Assembly (NCBI GenBank): GCA_030144725.1
Contig: JASKMD010000010.1
Coordinates: forward strand, 4,461,045-4,525,044
Reading direction: 5' to 3'
Source: Haematococcus lacustris
Lineage: Eukaryota > Chlorophyta > Chlorophyceae > Chlamydomonadales > Haematococcaceae
Length of the DNA: 64,000 nucleotides
Position 1 is the stretch's first letter; every line of letters starts with the position of its first letter. Below are positions 1 to 11,500 of this stretch, piece after piece. The position numbers and the translations under genes were made by a program. Below the pieces are notes generated by a model. It made no database searches and was not told the origin of the DNA. It worked only from the letters and a program-made list of their open reading frames with translations.

Positions 1-129
1 CCAGCGTCACGGGGCGCAGGGTCAGGCTTAAGGGCAGGAGCTGAGAGGGGCCAGGGGGGTGGGCAGGGGAGGGGGGCGGGCAATGGGGCGGGGGCGGGGG
101 CGGCGCCGGGGGAGAGGGCGTGGAGGGGC

Positions 130-2845
130 GTTGGGTGGGGAGGGACATCCGAGTGGGCCTGTGCGGCGCAGTGCTCTCCACCTGCGCAGTGCCCTCCACC
201 TGCTTCCGCCATCGGCGTCTCGGGCCCAAGTTGGCCTGTATTGAGCCCATACCGGCCCCTTCCCCCGGCCCCACCCCTTTGCCAGGTCCGCCTTCCCTTC
301 ATAGCCCACCCACCCTCCTCTACATACGCGTAGCCCGCGCGGGGGCGAGCCAGGACTAGCCATGCAGCGCCCAGGTGTGGCCGCCAGGTTCATGGCGGTC
401 AACCTCGTTGTGAAGGGCCTAGCCCAGCCGCACAAGCTGCAGGCCCTGCTAGACTGAGCCGCTGACAGCCCGGCGCAAGTGATGTTCCTCCAAACGTGTC
501 ATAGGGCGGAGAGCATGTGGCAGTGGGCCGAAGCCCTCTCGAAGGCCAAGCCTGCGCGGCTAGGTCAGTGGTCTTACATCCCCGGCACCGTCAGCTCCTA
601 GGGCTGCGTGGTGTTGGTCAAGTCCCCCACCATCCTCAAGGGGTGCACCTAAGTGCAGCTGCAGGCAGAGGGGCCCAGGGGCGAGTGCTGCGGGTGGACG
701 GGGAGCTCGCAGGCAGGCCAGTGTCCCTAGTGAGCGTGTACGCCCCGGCGCAGCAGGCAGAGCGGCCAGCGTTCTACGCCGAGTGCCTCCCCGCTTGCCT
801 GCCGCCAGCCGCCGACCGCCGCCTCCTCCTCATTGGGGGCGACTTCAACGGGCCCACTAGCGTGACCTGCAGACCTCACCACGCCGGCCGGGGTGAAGGC
901 AGCGTGTAGGGCTTCCCAGCACCACTACTCAGCCGCAGAGCCCACTGGAGTCTACGCAGCCAAGCCACCCAGGCTAGGGCTCCCGAGGGCCCCGATGGCA
1001 GCCCTATGCTGTCAAAGGAGGTGAAGGGCCGAGCTCTGCAGGGCTGCTCTCACAGCAAGGCCCTTGGATTAGATGGGATGCCCATGGAGGTCTATGACCG
1101 GCTGTGGCTGGAGCTGGGGCGGCCGCTGCATTCCATGTTGCAAGAGGCCTTGGCAGACACCGCTGACCCTGCCCCCCTGGCTAAGTTTCTGAACGGCATC
1201 ATCACCCTCGTGCCCAAGGCTGGCAAGCCGAGGGACAAGGTGGCCAGCTACGCCCCATCACGCTCCTCAACTGCGTTGTGTGCCTGGTGGCGAGGGCAGT
1301 GGAGGACCGGTTGCAGCTGCCGTTGGCCCTGCTGGTGTCCCCCTCCCAGTCCGCTTTCATCCTGGGCAGGGACATCAGCGAATGCGTGCAATTCCACCTG
1401 AACCTGTTGAAGTACCTGCACTAGAGGGGCAACCCAGCCTGGTTGTTATTGCTGGACTTAGCGGGGGCTCATGACAACGTGTCCTGGGGCTTGCTAGACG
1501 ATGGACACGGTGGAGGCCATAGGGTTATGCCGGGAGGGGCATGTTCGCTGGGCTTAGCTGCTGCACCGGGGGGCCACAAGCCAGGTGCGGGTCAACGGTC
1601 ACCTCACCGACAGCTTCCCTCTTGCATCAGGGGTGCTGCAGGGCGGTGGGGCACCCCGCTCTATTGGTGCATCGTGCTCCAGCCGCTGGTCAGCTACCTC
1701 AGCTCGCTCCAGCTAGCAGGCCGCATCAGCACCCCCACCATGCCCTCCAGCCCTCTGGCCATGCACAGGGCCGCCCCGACCCCCGCGCCTCCCTCCAAGT
1801 AGTACGCTGATGATCTCTCCATCGTGATGCTTGATCGGGTCCGAGACGGTAAGGTGGTGGTGGAGGGCCTGGGACTGGTTCGCGCCGCATGAGGCCCTGC
1901 GGTAAGCGTGAGCGAGAGCTCAGACATGCCGTGCGCCCATCCAGAGCCCGGGCTGGGTAACCAGGGGGCCTCGGGCCCCGTGGGGCGTGCGGGAGCAGGG
2001 GGGCGAGCAGCAGCAGGGTGGGGAGCAGGATCCCGATGTGCTTATCCCAGCTGTCCGAGCCGGGGTGCTAGTGCGCCACCTGGGAGTCCTCCTTGGGACG
2101 GCCTCCTACGCTGCCACCAACGAGGCCGCCTACGGGGGGGCGATCGCGGCCATGATGGCAGCCTCCATTCCTTGGCGGCCCCAAGGCCACGCCCTCCTGG
2201 GCCGGGCACAGGTGGCCCAGCAGTGTTTAGCCTCCAAGTCCAACCACCAGTTGGCCTTCGTGCAACCCTCCGTTCCTTTGGCGCAGGCCATGGCCTGGCT
2301 GTCCATCGCTTTGCGGCAGCCTCAGACCTGCCCCAGGAGCGCAGCCCCTACAGCAGCCGTCTCTACCAAAGCAAGGCCATCCGCGTGATGCCCCGGGGGG
2401 GAGGGAGGGGTTGGGATGCCGGACCTGGGGGTTACCAGCATAGCCATGCTGGCGAAGATGCTGGCCCAGCTCTGGTCGCCCCGGGTTCCTCCCTGGCAGC
2501 CTTTGACCTACATCCTGCTGGCAGACCCCACTCACGGCCTCAGCACTTGGGCCATCACCGACCCCACCGCCCCCCCCTCACGAGGCATCAGCCAGCGGCT
2601 GCAAGCTCACGTGGCAGCCTTGGCTCGACTCAAGCTGTTCCGTGCGGTGCCCTTCGCTAGCCAGTCCTTCTTCGCGGTGATAGCAAAGCCATTGTGGTAC
2701 AACGCGCAAGTCCGTTTGAACACGACAGGAAGGGAGGCGGCAGCTGAGCAGGGCTGGTCCAACGTCCGCCACGTGCGGGAGGCCCTTCACCGCCCCCAAC
2801 TAGAGGGAGAGGCTCGTTGGACTGCTGACCTGGTTGGGTCAGGGG
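130..2845 (+). pseudogene. Degenerate L1-like LINE, copy A
   Basis: This is a dead copy of the same LINE that is nearly intact on the minus strand at 3176-11745. It starts with the last residues of ORF1 (KLACIE... to GASQD, about 170-358), then the TAG-CC-ATG junction, then ORF2. The endonuclease part (QAL..., GGDFN at about 835) jumps directly to the reverse transcriptase part (SKALGLDGMPMEVYDRL at about 1050), so roughly 0.9 kb present in the minus-strand ORF2 is missing. Nonsense codons interrupt it: the Trp after ALLD is TGA, two Gln codons are TAG/TAA, and a stop sits directly before YADDL (about 1800). RT motifs GIITLVPKAGKP and LLLDLAGAHDNVSW are still readable in pieces. Homology fades after TADLVG at about 2845. 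The 5' boundary is uncertain because bases 1-165 look like the 3' end of a preceding copy. Confidence 0.85.
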
Positions 2846-3175
2846 TTGGGCCACACACCCCAAACAAAGGTCCACACCCCACATGCAAAGGTCCACACAA
2901 CCCAAGCAACCCCCTCCCAAGGACAACGTCAAGACACTCCCCCACACCAACGCCCTCCACCCTAGCTCACCTCCCCAGACCCTCCCCATACCCTCCCCAC
3001 AAAACTACCCACACGAGCCTAAGTGCCGCCCCTCGACCTGAAACCGAGAACCCTACCCCCAACGCTCAGACCAAGACCACCTAAGCCCCCGGTCCCCTGA
3101 CACCCAGACAGCCCCCCGAAGCCTAGCCCACCCCATCCACCGAACGCCCTAAGCCCCCACCAGCAACCCTGAAGC
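2846..3175. other. C/A-rich noncoding stretch, probable LINE 3' UTR (minus strand)
   Basis: No coding similarity is visible. Read on the minus strand it is a G/T-rich tract directly downstream of the zinc-finger end of LINE ORF2, so it is most simply that element's 3' UTR. It contains a short repeat of the pattern AAAGGTCCACAC (about 2863-2900). No poly(A) or simple microsatellite tail is obvious. Confidence 0.4.
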
Positions 3176-4150
3176 TCAGGCTGGCTCGACGGGGAAGGGG
3201 ACGGGCCACTGCAAGGAGAGGCGAACCACTAGCTCCCCCCCCCCCTGCGCCCTGCCCTCCCCATGCCTAGGCCTCCCTGCTGCCCTCCCCTCCTCCACTC
3301 CTCCTGCCCTAACCCTCCCCTCTGTCCCCTCCTGCCCTCCCCTCCGCTCCCTCCTGGGCTGCTTGGCAAACCAGCCCCCCGACGCCTCGGGCCACAGCTG
3401 GTCGAAGTGGGCAGCGTCCAGCTCCGGGTCCTTTCCCTTGAACCAAGTGGAGGGCACAGCGCCGCAGAGGCCCACGCGGATGTCCCTCCCCACCCGATGC
3501 CAGTCCCGCTTGACGGCCGTGGTGAGGGTGGAGATGACCTCCTCCACGACCCGCCTCGCCACCTGTTGTGGCTGCAGGGCTGTAGCGGCTCCTGAGCTGC
3601 GGAGGCGCCACACTGCGCCCAGGTAGGCAACGCGCAGCCGCAGCCACAGCAAGCTGTCAGGGGGCTGAAAGGGGGGGGCCTCGCCGCGGGTGGGGCGCCC
3701 ACTGAGGAGCAGCATGGCGTCGCCTGAGGGGGGGCGGGTGCCTGTGAGGCGGCCGTACACGTCTAGCACCCACTCCCAGGCTGGGACCACGGCGGGGCAG
3801 GTCAGGAAGGCGTGGGTGAGGGTCTCCAAGTGCCCCGGCTGGCAGAAGCGGCAGGCAGAAGAGCCCGGGGCAGCCGTACCCTTGAGGATGTGGCCCCACA
3901 AGGCCCCCACCATGAGGCTGGCGTGAAGCACCCGCCAGGCCACGATGACATGCTCCCGACGGAGGGTGGGGTCTAGCAGCTCCTTCCACACCTTCGCACA
4001 CGGCTGGCCCGCCTGAACACCCACAGCCAGCTGGTCCACGGTGTCGGCCCGGGGGGCGGGCTGAGCAACTGACTGCCTGCCGCCACGCCGCTGCTGGACC
4101 TCCAGCTGCCGCTCAGCCTGCTCGGCCGCCCTCGTCCTGCGGCGAGGGAC
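3176..4150 (-). pseudogene. LINE ORF2 C-terminal zinc-finger segment (frameshifted)
   Basis: This reading frame continues ORF2 after a frameshift near 4135. It contains RREHVIVAWRVLHASLMV followed by the Cys-rich motif CRFCQPGHLETLTHAFLTC, the reverse-transcriptase zinc-binding domain found after the RT in many plant and algal LINEs. Downstream are VGRDIRVGLCGAVPST and an Arg/Gly-rich basic tail. Because the upstream frame stops at 4113 while this frame carries the conserved zinc finger, the element needs a frame change to make a full ORF2 of roughly 1.8 kb residues; it is either a real inactivating indel or a base-calling error in GC-rich DNA. Confidence 0.75.
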
Positions 4151-7100
4151 GCTGGTGCGCCCTGGCGGAGGTGTCAAGCCAGCGAGGCGGTCGGCTGCCC
4201 TGCACCTCCTCGGGGAGCCGCTCCTCCACATCCCTGCCCTGCTGCTCCCGCTCCCCCGCTGCCCCCTGGCCTGCCACCTGCTGCACGCTGGCCTCCCACT
4301 TGAGCTCCAGCTCCCTCAGGGCCCCATCAGCCACCGCTGCCACCTCCGGTTCGCCCGCTGCCCGGGCGGGGCGCACACCCCACAGCGCTGGCCACAGGCC
4401 CCCACCTGGTGGGTAGAGGGGGTCGGCACTGACGCGCTGGAGCTGGTGGAGGCGCACCCTGGCATGCTTGACAGAGAAGTCCAGGAGGGTGGTGGTGCCC
4501 ATGCCCCACACCTGAGGGTCCAGCTGCAGGTGAGCCCAGGGGCCCAAGAGCCACTCCTCCTTAGGCCTGGTGCCGGGCCCCTCGTCAGCTGGGTCGGCAG
4601 CCTGCCCTCCCGCCCCGCCTCCTGCTCCCCTACGCCCTCCACCTCCTCCACGCCCTCGCCCCCTGCCCCCGCCCCGCCCCCTTGCCCGCCCCCCTCCCCT
4701 GCCAACCGCCCTGGCTCCTCCTTGCTCCTGCCCTTGAGCCTGCTCCTGCGCCACGTGATGCTGGGCGGGTAGAGGGCGGAGGTGGGTGGCTCGCTCCTCC
4801 GGAGTCAGCCTGTAGCTGGGCTTGTTGAGTCGGGCCACCGCTGCTGGCTCCCAGGCCGCCCCTCCCTCCGCCCAGTAAGCCCCTAGGGGCCCCTGCCCTG
4901 TGGGGTCTGGGGGGTAGAGGCGGCCGTTGGGGCCCACCCAGTGGGAGGGCTGGAGCAGGGGGGTGCGCCGCATCACAAACCCCACCCCTGGCCCAACCCT
5001 TAGGCACTCCCACTCCGGCTGAGGAGGCTGCAGGCGGTCCACCATGCCCTGCCAGGGCTCGGGGAGGCAAGCCCTGACCAGGTCGGCAGCCCATCGGGCC
5101 TCCCCTTCCAGCTGGGGGCTATGCAGGGCCTCCCTCACGTGGTGGACGTGGGTCCAACCCTGCTCAGCTGCTGCCTCCCTAGCTGCTGGGTTCATGCGGA
5201 CTTGCGCGCTGTACCACAGCGGCTCTGCCAGCACCGAGAAGAAGGACTGGCTAGCGGGGGGCACCGCACGGAACAGCTTGAGCTCAGCCAGGGCCGCCAC
5301 GTGAGCTTGCAGCCGCGGGCTGATGCCTCGCGAGGGGGGGGCGGTGGGGTCGGTGATGACCCACGTGCTGAGGCCGTGGGAGGGGTCTGCCAGCAGGCTG
5401 TGGGTCAGAGGCTGCCAGGGACGAACCCGGGGCGACCAGAGCTGGGCCAGCATCTTCGCCAGCATGGCCGTGCTGGTGACCCCCAGGTCGGGAAGCCCCA
5501 CCCCTCCCTCCCCCCGGGGCATCACGCAGATGGCCTTGCTAGGGTAGAGGCGGCTGCTGTTGGGGCTGCGCTCCTGGGGCAGGTCTGAGGCTGCCACAAA
5601 GCGGTTGACAGCCGCGGCCATGGCTTGCGTCAGAGGAGCGGAGGGTTGCACGAAGGCCATTTGGTAGATGGACTTGGAGGCCAGGCACTGCTGTGCCACC
5701 TGCACCCGCCCCAGGAGGTTGAGGCCTTGGGGCCGCCAAGGGAGGGAGGCTGCCATCATGGCCGCCGCCGCCCCACCGAAGGCGGCCTCGCTGGTGGCAG
5801 CGTAGGAGGCCGCCCCAAGAGGGACCCCCAGGTGGCGCACGGGCACCCCCGCTCGGACAGCTGGGATGACCACCTCCGGCTCCTGCTCCCCACCCTGCTC
5901 CTGCCCGCCCTGCTGCTGCCCTTGCCCGCCACCTTCCCCCAGCCCACCCCCTAGCCCCTGCTCGCCCACCTGCCCCTGCCCGCCCCCTTCCCCCCCGTCA
6001 CCCCCCCTTCCTCCCCTCCCCGCCCCCTCGGGGCCTGAGCCCTCCTGGTTGCCCGGCCCAGGCTCTGGCTGGGCGCACGGCAGGGCTGAGCTCTTGCTCA
6101 CGCTCAGCGCAGGGCCCCCAGCGGCGCGGAACAGGCCCAGGGCCTCCACAACCACCTTCCCGTCTCTGACCCGATCGAGCACCACGATGGTGAGGTCGTC
6201 CGCATACTCCTTGGAGGGGAGCGCGGGGGTCAGGGCGGCCCTGTGCATGGCCAGAGGGCTGGAGGGGATGGTGGGGGTGCTGATGCGGCCTGCCAGCTGG
6301 AGCGAGCTGAGGTAGCTGACCAGCGGCTGGAGCACGATGCACCAGTAGAGCGGGGAGGCCCCGCTGCCCTGCAGCAGCCCCGACGCAAGGGGGAAGCTGT
6401 CGGTGAGGTGGCCGTTGACCAGCACCTGGCTTGTGGCCCCCCGGTGCAGCAGCTGAGCCCAGCGCACATGCCCCTCCCGGCAGAACCCCATGGCCTCCAT
6501 CGTGTCCTGGAGCAAGCCCCAGGACACGTTGTCATAGGCACCCGCCAGGTCCAGCAACAACAGCCAGGCTGGGCTGCCCCGCTGCTGCAGGTACTCCAGC
6601 AGGCCTAGGTGGAACTGCACGCTGTCGCTGATGTCCCTGCCCAGGATGAAGGCGGACTGAGAGGGGGACACCAGCAGGTCCAAGGGCAGCTGCAGCCGGT
6701 CCTCCACTGCCCTGGCCACCAGGCGCACGTCGCAGTTGAGGAGCGTGATGGGGCGGTAGCCGGCCACCTGGTCCCTCGGCTTGCCAGCCTTGGGCACGAG
6801 GGTGATGATGCCTGTCAGGAACTCAGCCAGGGGGGCAGGGTCAGCGGTGTCTGCCAGGGCCTCTCGCAACATGGCCCGCAGCGGCCGCCCCAGCTCCACC
6901 CACAGCCGGTCATAGACCTCCATGGGCAGTCCATCTAACCCCGGGGCCTTGCTGTGCGCGCAGCCCTGCAGAGCCCGGCCCAGCTCCTCCTCTGAAAGCA
7001 TAGGGATGCCATCGGGGCCCTCGGCAGCCCTGGCCTGGGTGTGGGTGAGGTGGGAGGTGAGGCTGCCCAGCAGCGTGGCGCGCGCAGCTGTGTCCACCGG

Positions 7101-8537
7101 CTTGGCTGCGTAGACACCGGTGGGCTCGGCAGCTGAGTAGTGCTGCTGGAAAGCCCTGCACGCTGCCTTCACCCCGGCCGGCGTGGTGAGGTCTGCTGGC
7201 TGACCTGGCTGGCCGGGGAGCTGGAGAGAGGAGATGAGGGTGGGGGTGTGCGCGGGCTGGTCGCGATGGTAGAAGTAGAAGGAGGAGCGGTCGCCGTAGC
7301 ACTGGTCGAGGACTGCGCTGGCCAGCAGGGATTGCTGGGCCCCCTGCTCCCTCGCCCCCACACCCGCCAGGGCTGCGGCCTCTCCCAGGTGCTGCGCCGC
7401 CTGCACCTCAGCCTCCCCCTCTCGCTCCACCCGCACCAGCTGCCGCACGAGGTGAGCCCTGGCCACTGCTGCCGCCTTCTCCCTGCGCTGCTGCAGGTCA
7501 CGCTGCGCGCGGCGCTGGGCCCGCAGGAAGTGCTGGGCACGCATGGCCAGGCCCTGCTTGATGCGGGCCCACCTGGCCCTGTGCCCATCCCTAGGCAGCC
7601 CCAGCTGACTCGCAGCCTCGTGGTAAAGGGCCTCCGCCTGTAGGAAGTCCTTGAGGCAGTCCAGCAGGTCGGGGTTGTCAAGGTGGGCGGGGTGCAGCTG
7701 CCTGGGAGCGGGGACGGTGAGAGGCAGGTCGGGGGGGCACACTCCCACTGACACGGGCCGGTGGTCGGTGGGCACTGGCAGCACCCCTTGGATGGCGCTG
7801 TCCATCTGCCACTGCACCAGCTCCTCCGAGATGTACCACCGGTCGAGGCGCGCACCCGTCTGCCAACGCTCGCTGAAGTGGGTGAGGTCTCTCTTGGAGG
7901 GGTGCAGATGGCGCCACGGGTCCACCAGACCCCGCTCACCCACCAGCTGCCGCAGCTGCTCCGCCCCCTGGCCCCGGCTGCCCACCCAGGCCTCCCCATG
8001 CTGCGAGCCCTGCGGGATGCCCACTCTGTCCACGGGGGCTAAGATGCAGTTGAAGTCGCCCCCCATGAGGAGGAGGCGGCGGTCGGCGGCTGGCGGGAGG
8101 CAAGCGGGGAGGCACTCTGCGTAGAACGCTGGCCGCTCTGCCTGCTGCGCCGGGGCGTACACGCACACTAGGGACACCGGCCTGCCTGCGAGCTCCCCGT
8201 CTACCCGCAGCACCCGCCCCTGGGCCCCCTCTGCCTGCAGCTGCACCTGGGTGCACCCCTGGAGGATGGTGGAGGGCTTGATCAACACCAGACAGCCTTG
8301 GGAGCTGCCGGTGCCAGGGGTGTAAAACCACTGCCCCCGCCAGGCGGGCTTGGCCCCCGAGTGGGCTTCTGCCCACTGCCACACGCTCTCCGCCCTATGG
8401 CACTCTTGGAGGAACACCACTTGCGCCGGGCTGTCAGCGGCCCAGTCAAGCAGGGCCTGCAGTTTGTGCGGCTGGGCAAGGCCCTGCACGTTGAGGGTGA
8501 CTGCCAAGAATCTGGCGGCCACACCTGGGCGCTGCAT
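4113..8537 (-). CDS. LINE ORF2: APE endonuclease + reverse transcriptase
   Basis: ORF2 provides target cleavage and reverse transcription for the LINE. The ATG is at 8537, two bases after the ORF1 stop. The first 250 residues are an exonuclease-endonuclease-phosphatase domain: VTLNVQGL (about 13), VFLQECH (about 39), GGDFN (about 157), and DHRPVSV near 250. The RT follows: APGLDGLPMEVYDRL, GIITLVPKAGKPRDQ, SQSAFILGRDISD, motif A LLLLDLAGAYDNVSW (about 655), and the catalytic EYADDLTIVV (about 777). A Gly/Glu-rich insertion lies after the RT core and a Gly/Arg-rich region near residues 1240-1300. The stop at 4113 is premature, because the zinc-finger domain continues in another frame. The L1-type order APE-RT-zinc finger without RNase H suggests an L1-like clade; no clade assignment was computed. 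Confidence 0.9.
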   Translation of the reverse strand: MQRPGVAARFLAVTLNVQGLAQPHKLQALLDWAADSPAQVVFLQECHRAESVWQWAEAHSGAKPAWRGQWFYTPGTGSSQGCLVLIKPSTILQGCTQVQLQAEGAQGRVLRVDGELAGRPVSLVCVYAPAQQAERPAFYAECLPACLPPAADRRLLLMGGDFNCILAPVDRVGIPQGSQHGEAWVGSRGQGAEQLRQLVGERGLVDPWRHLHPSKRDLTHFSERWQTGARLDRWYISEELVQWQMDSAIQGVLPVPTDHRPVSVGVCPPDLPLTVPAPRQLHPAHLDNPDLLDCLKDFLQAEALYHEAASQLGLPRDGHRARWARIKQGLAMRAQHFLRAQRRAQRDLQQRREKAAAVARAHLVRQLVRVEREGEAEVQAAQHLGEAAALAGVGAREQGAQQSLLASAVLDQCYGDRSSFYFYHRDQPAHTPTLISSLQLPGQPGQPADLTTPAGVKAACRAFQQHYSAAEPTGVYAAKPVDTAARATLLGSLTSHLTHTQARAAEGPDGIPMLSEEELGRALQGCAHSKAPGLDGLPMEVYDRLWVELGRPLRAMLREALADTADPAPLAEFLTGIITLVPKAGKPRDQVAGYRPITLLNCDVRLVARAVEDRLQLPLDLLVSPSQSAFILGRDISDSVQFHLGLLEYLQQRGSPAWLLLLDLAGAYDNVSWGLLQDTMEAMGFCREGHVRWAQLLHRGATSQVLVNGHLTDSFPLASGLLQGSGASPLYWCIVLQPLVSYLSSLQLAGRISTPTIPSSPLAMHRAALTPALPSKEYADDLTIVVLDRVRDGKVVVEALGLFRAAGGPALSVSKSSALPCAQPEPGPGNQEGSGPEGAGRGGRGGDGGEGGGQGQVGEQGLGGGLGEGGGQGQQQGGQEQGGEQEPEVVIPAVRAGVPVRHLGVPLGAASYAATSEAAFGGAAAAMMAASLPWRPQGLNLLGRVQVAQQCLASKSIYQMAFVQPSAPLTQAMAAAVNRFVAASDLPQERSPNSSRLYPSKAICVMPRGEGGVGLPDLGVTSTAMLAKMLAQLWSPRVRPWQPLTHSLLADPSHGLSTWVITDPTAPPSRGISPRLQAHVAALAELKLFRAVPPASQSFFSVLAEPLWYSAQVRMNPAAREAAAEQGWTHVHHVREALHSPQLEGEARWAADLVRACLPEPWQGMVDRLQPPQPEWECLRVGPGVGFVMRRTPLLQPSHWVGPNGRLYPPDPTGQGPLGAYWAEGGAAWEPAAVARLNKPSYRLTPEERATHLRPLPAQHHVAQEQAQGQEQGGARAVGRGGGRARGRGGGRGRGRGGGGGRRGAGGGAGGQAADPADEGPGTRPKEEWLLGPWAHLQLDPQVWGMGTTTLLDFSVKHARVRLHQLQRVSADPLYPPGGGLWPALWGVRPARAAGEPEVAAVADGALRELELKWEASVQQVAGQGAAGEREQQGRDVEERLPEEVQGSRPPRWLDTSARAHQRPSPQDEGGRAG

Positions 8538-8542
8538 GGCTA
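8535..8542 (-). promoter_or_regulatory. ORF1 stop / ORF2 start junction (TAG CC ATG)
   Basis: On the minus strand the ORF1 stop TAG (8542-8540) is followed by two bases and the ORF2 ATG (8537-8535). The same TAGCCATG junction is preserved in all other copies (about 358-363, 11920-11925, 13829, 17335, 20254). Such tight spacing fits translation of ORF2 by termination-reinitiation on a bicistronic RNA. This is inference; nothing else about the mechanism is visible. Confidence 0.6.
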
Positions 8543-11500
8543 GTCCTGGCTTGCCCCCGCGCGGGCTACGCGTGTGTAGAGGAGGGCGGGTGGGCTGGGA
8601 AGGGGAGGCGGGCCTGGCAAAGGAGGAGGGCCGGGGGGTGGGGGCGGGGTGGCCTCAATGCACGCCAACTTGGCCCCCGGGCGGCGCAGGCGGACCCGAG
8701 GCTCACGGGAATAGATGGCCAGCGGGGGCCGCAGGGGCAGAGGACCGAGCTGCTCGACCTCCTCCCCAGGCTGAGCTGCCTGCTCGGGCTGCTGCCGCTT
8801 AGGCACCCTCAACCTCCCCTCCCGGGGCCCTGCTGGCTCAACTACAGGGCTATCACAGGAGGCCCCCAGCGAGCTGGCCAGGCTAACTGAGGGGCTGAGC
8901 AACCCGTAGCGGCGCATGTGTGGGGACCCATGGCCAAGCTGCGCAGCTCGCTGCCTGCCAGCTTGCTGGTGCCCTGCACGCCGTGCCTCCCACTCCTCAG
9001 AGCTGGAACCGGAAGAGGGAATGCCATACCGGCGCCGGCTAGGCCCCCCTCTGGCTGGCTGGGTAGCTGGCTGCGTGTTGCCTCGCCTCGACCTACACTG
9101 AGCCACCCGCTGCCGCTCCTCCCGCCTAGCCCTCCTGTCATCCGGGGAGGGGCGCGGAGGTGCCCTCGCGGCGGTGTTGAGCCAGCGGGGAGGCTGACTA
9201 CCCTGCAGCTCACCGGGCCCAACCCGCACCGTGCCGAGCCGGGTGCCCAGCTCGGTGGAGGGACCAAGCTCCTGGGCTGGGAGATGGGCAGCTGCGCCAA
9301 GCCCCGTGACCTCCGTGCGGCAAGAGGCGGTGGGGGCCGCTGCCTCGGCGTCCATGGGGTCAAGGGAGGGATAGCTGGCGGAAGGTTCCCCACCCACCCA
9401 CTGCCCGGCTGCGGCTAGGCCCCTAGCTGTGGCATCTCTCAGCTTACGGGCAGCGAGCTTGCCCTTGGAGGCCAGCACCGCGCCCTTAAAGAGGGCCTTG
9501 CCCAGCAACCCCAAGTGCCCCGGGGAGCGCGGAGAGGCTGATGGGGGAATACCGGCAAGGGAGCCAGAGGCAACAGACCCCTCAAGAGGCACGGGATGGA
9601 CAGCGGGAGGAATAACAAGGGGGGGAGGGGCGGCCCAAGGGGGGTTCAAGGGGGCAGAGAGCTGCTGGGGGGAAAGAGGGATGTGGGGGAGATGCACCCC
9701 TCGGGGTGGGACAGAGCAAGGCGCATGCGCTCGGGACACAAAAGCCCCCTGGGCGCTGGGCTGGAAGGTGGTGGGCGTTGTGAAGAGGGTAGAGAGCACG
9801 GGTCGGGTAAGGAGTGGGCGATCCAAAACCATCGGAGAAGGCACGGCCCCAGCCCTAGCCCCAGCCCCAGCCCCAGCCCCAGCTCCAGCCCCAGCCCCAG
9901 CCCCAGCCCCAGCCCCAGCCCCAGCCCCAGCCTTAGCCCCAGTCCCAGCCCCAGCCCCAGCCCCAGCCCCAGCCCCAGCCCCAGCCCCAGCCCCAGCCCC
10001 AGCCCCAGCCCCAGCCCCAGCCCCAGCCCCAGCCCCAGCCCCAGCCCCAGCCCCAGCTCCAGCCCCAGCCCCAGCCCCAGCCCCAGCCCCAGCCCCAGCC
10101 CCAGCCCCAGCCCCAGCCCCAGCCCCAGCCCCAGCCCCAGCCCCAGCCCCAGCCCCAGCCCCAGCCCCAGCCCCAGCCCCAGCCCCAGCCCCAGCCCCAG
10201 CCCCAGCCCCAGCCCCAGCCCCAGCCCCAGCCCCAGCCCCAGCCCCAGCTCCAGCCCCAGCCCCAGCCCCAGCCCCAGCCCCAGCCCCAGCCCCAGCCCC
10301 AGCCCCAGCCCCAGCCCCAGCCCCAGCCCCAGCCCCAGCCCCAGCCCCAGCCCCAGCCCCAGCCCCAGCCCCAGCCCCAGCCCCAGCCCCAGCCCCAGCC
10401 CCAGCCCCAGCCCCAGCCCCAGCCCCAGCCCCAGCCCCAGCCCGCTGCTGCTGCTTGTGCTGGTGCTGCTGCTGCTGCTGTTGCCGGTGCTGTTGCCGCA
10501 ACTGCTGCTGTTGTTGCTGTTGCTGCTGCGCTACAGGCACCAACCTCGCCCCCTCTGTGCCAGCAGTGCCACCCCCTGCTGAGGTGCGCTGGTGAGGTGT
10601 GGCGGCAGCCTGGGGCTGACTAGCTGTGATAGCCCTGCCGTCCAGCGACTGTGCCCCTCCACAGTCGGGCCGAGAGGCCTCGTCTTGGGTAGAAGCGGGT
10701 GAGGCTGAGGGGGAGGGGAGGAGAGCTGATAGCAGCTCCGGCTGAGGGACAAGGGTGCTCCTACCGGCTCGGAGGGCCCTGCTAGCGGCGGAGAACACGA
10801 CGGCTAGAGCCTTGCCCCCCACATCCCCCGACTTACCTCCGGTGGAGTTGGTCATGTCCACGCGGGGAAGAAGGGACCTCCTGCCTCGTGTAGGAGCTGC
10901 TGCACCGCCAAGCTGGAAAGGCCGACTCGCGGGCCCCTGACCAGTGGAGGGAGCGGCTGGGCTGCTCGGCGACAGACCCTGCGCCTCCTTCTCCCCCGGC
11001 TGCGCTGACTCACCCCTTGAGCACACTCGGGCAGCCCAGGACGGGCCCAGCCACGGAGTCCCCCCAGAAAGCTCTGCTGTAGCTGGGCCCCAAGAGCTAT
11101 CGAACCGGGAAGGCCTTCCACGGGGCGGAGCAGACGGGTGGATCCCGAGACCCTTGAGCCCTGGCCCTCTAGCCCCTGAGTCATCCCCTGCCCCCGCTAC
11201 AGCCTCTGTCCCCGCCCCCGCTCCCACCCCAGGGCTGTGCTGCTGCTGCTTCTGCTGGGCCACCAAGGCGCCCTGCGCCACCCGGGCCCCCTCATCCCCA
11301 GCTGTGCCACCCCCATCTGAGGTGCGCTGGAGGGGGGCGGCAGCAGATGAGGCAGGGTCAGGGTCCCGGGAGATAGGGCTGTGCTGCTGCCGCTGCTGGG
11401 CCACCTGGGCGCCATGCGCCACCCGGGCCCCCTCATCCCCAGCCGTGCCATCCCCACCAGAGGTGTGCTTGAGGGGGGCGGCAGCAGCTGAGGCAGTGTG

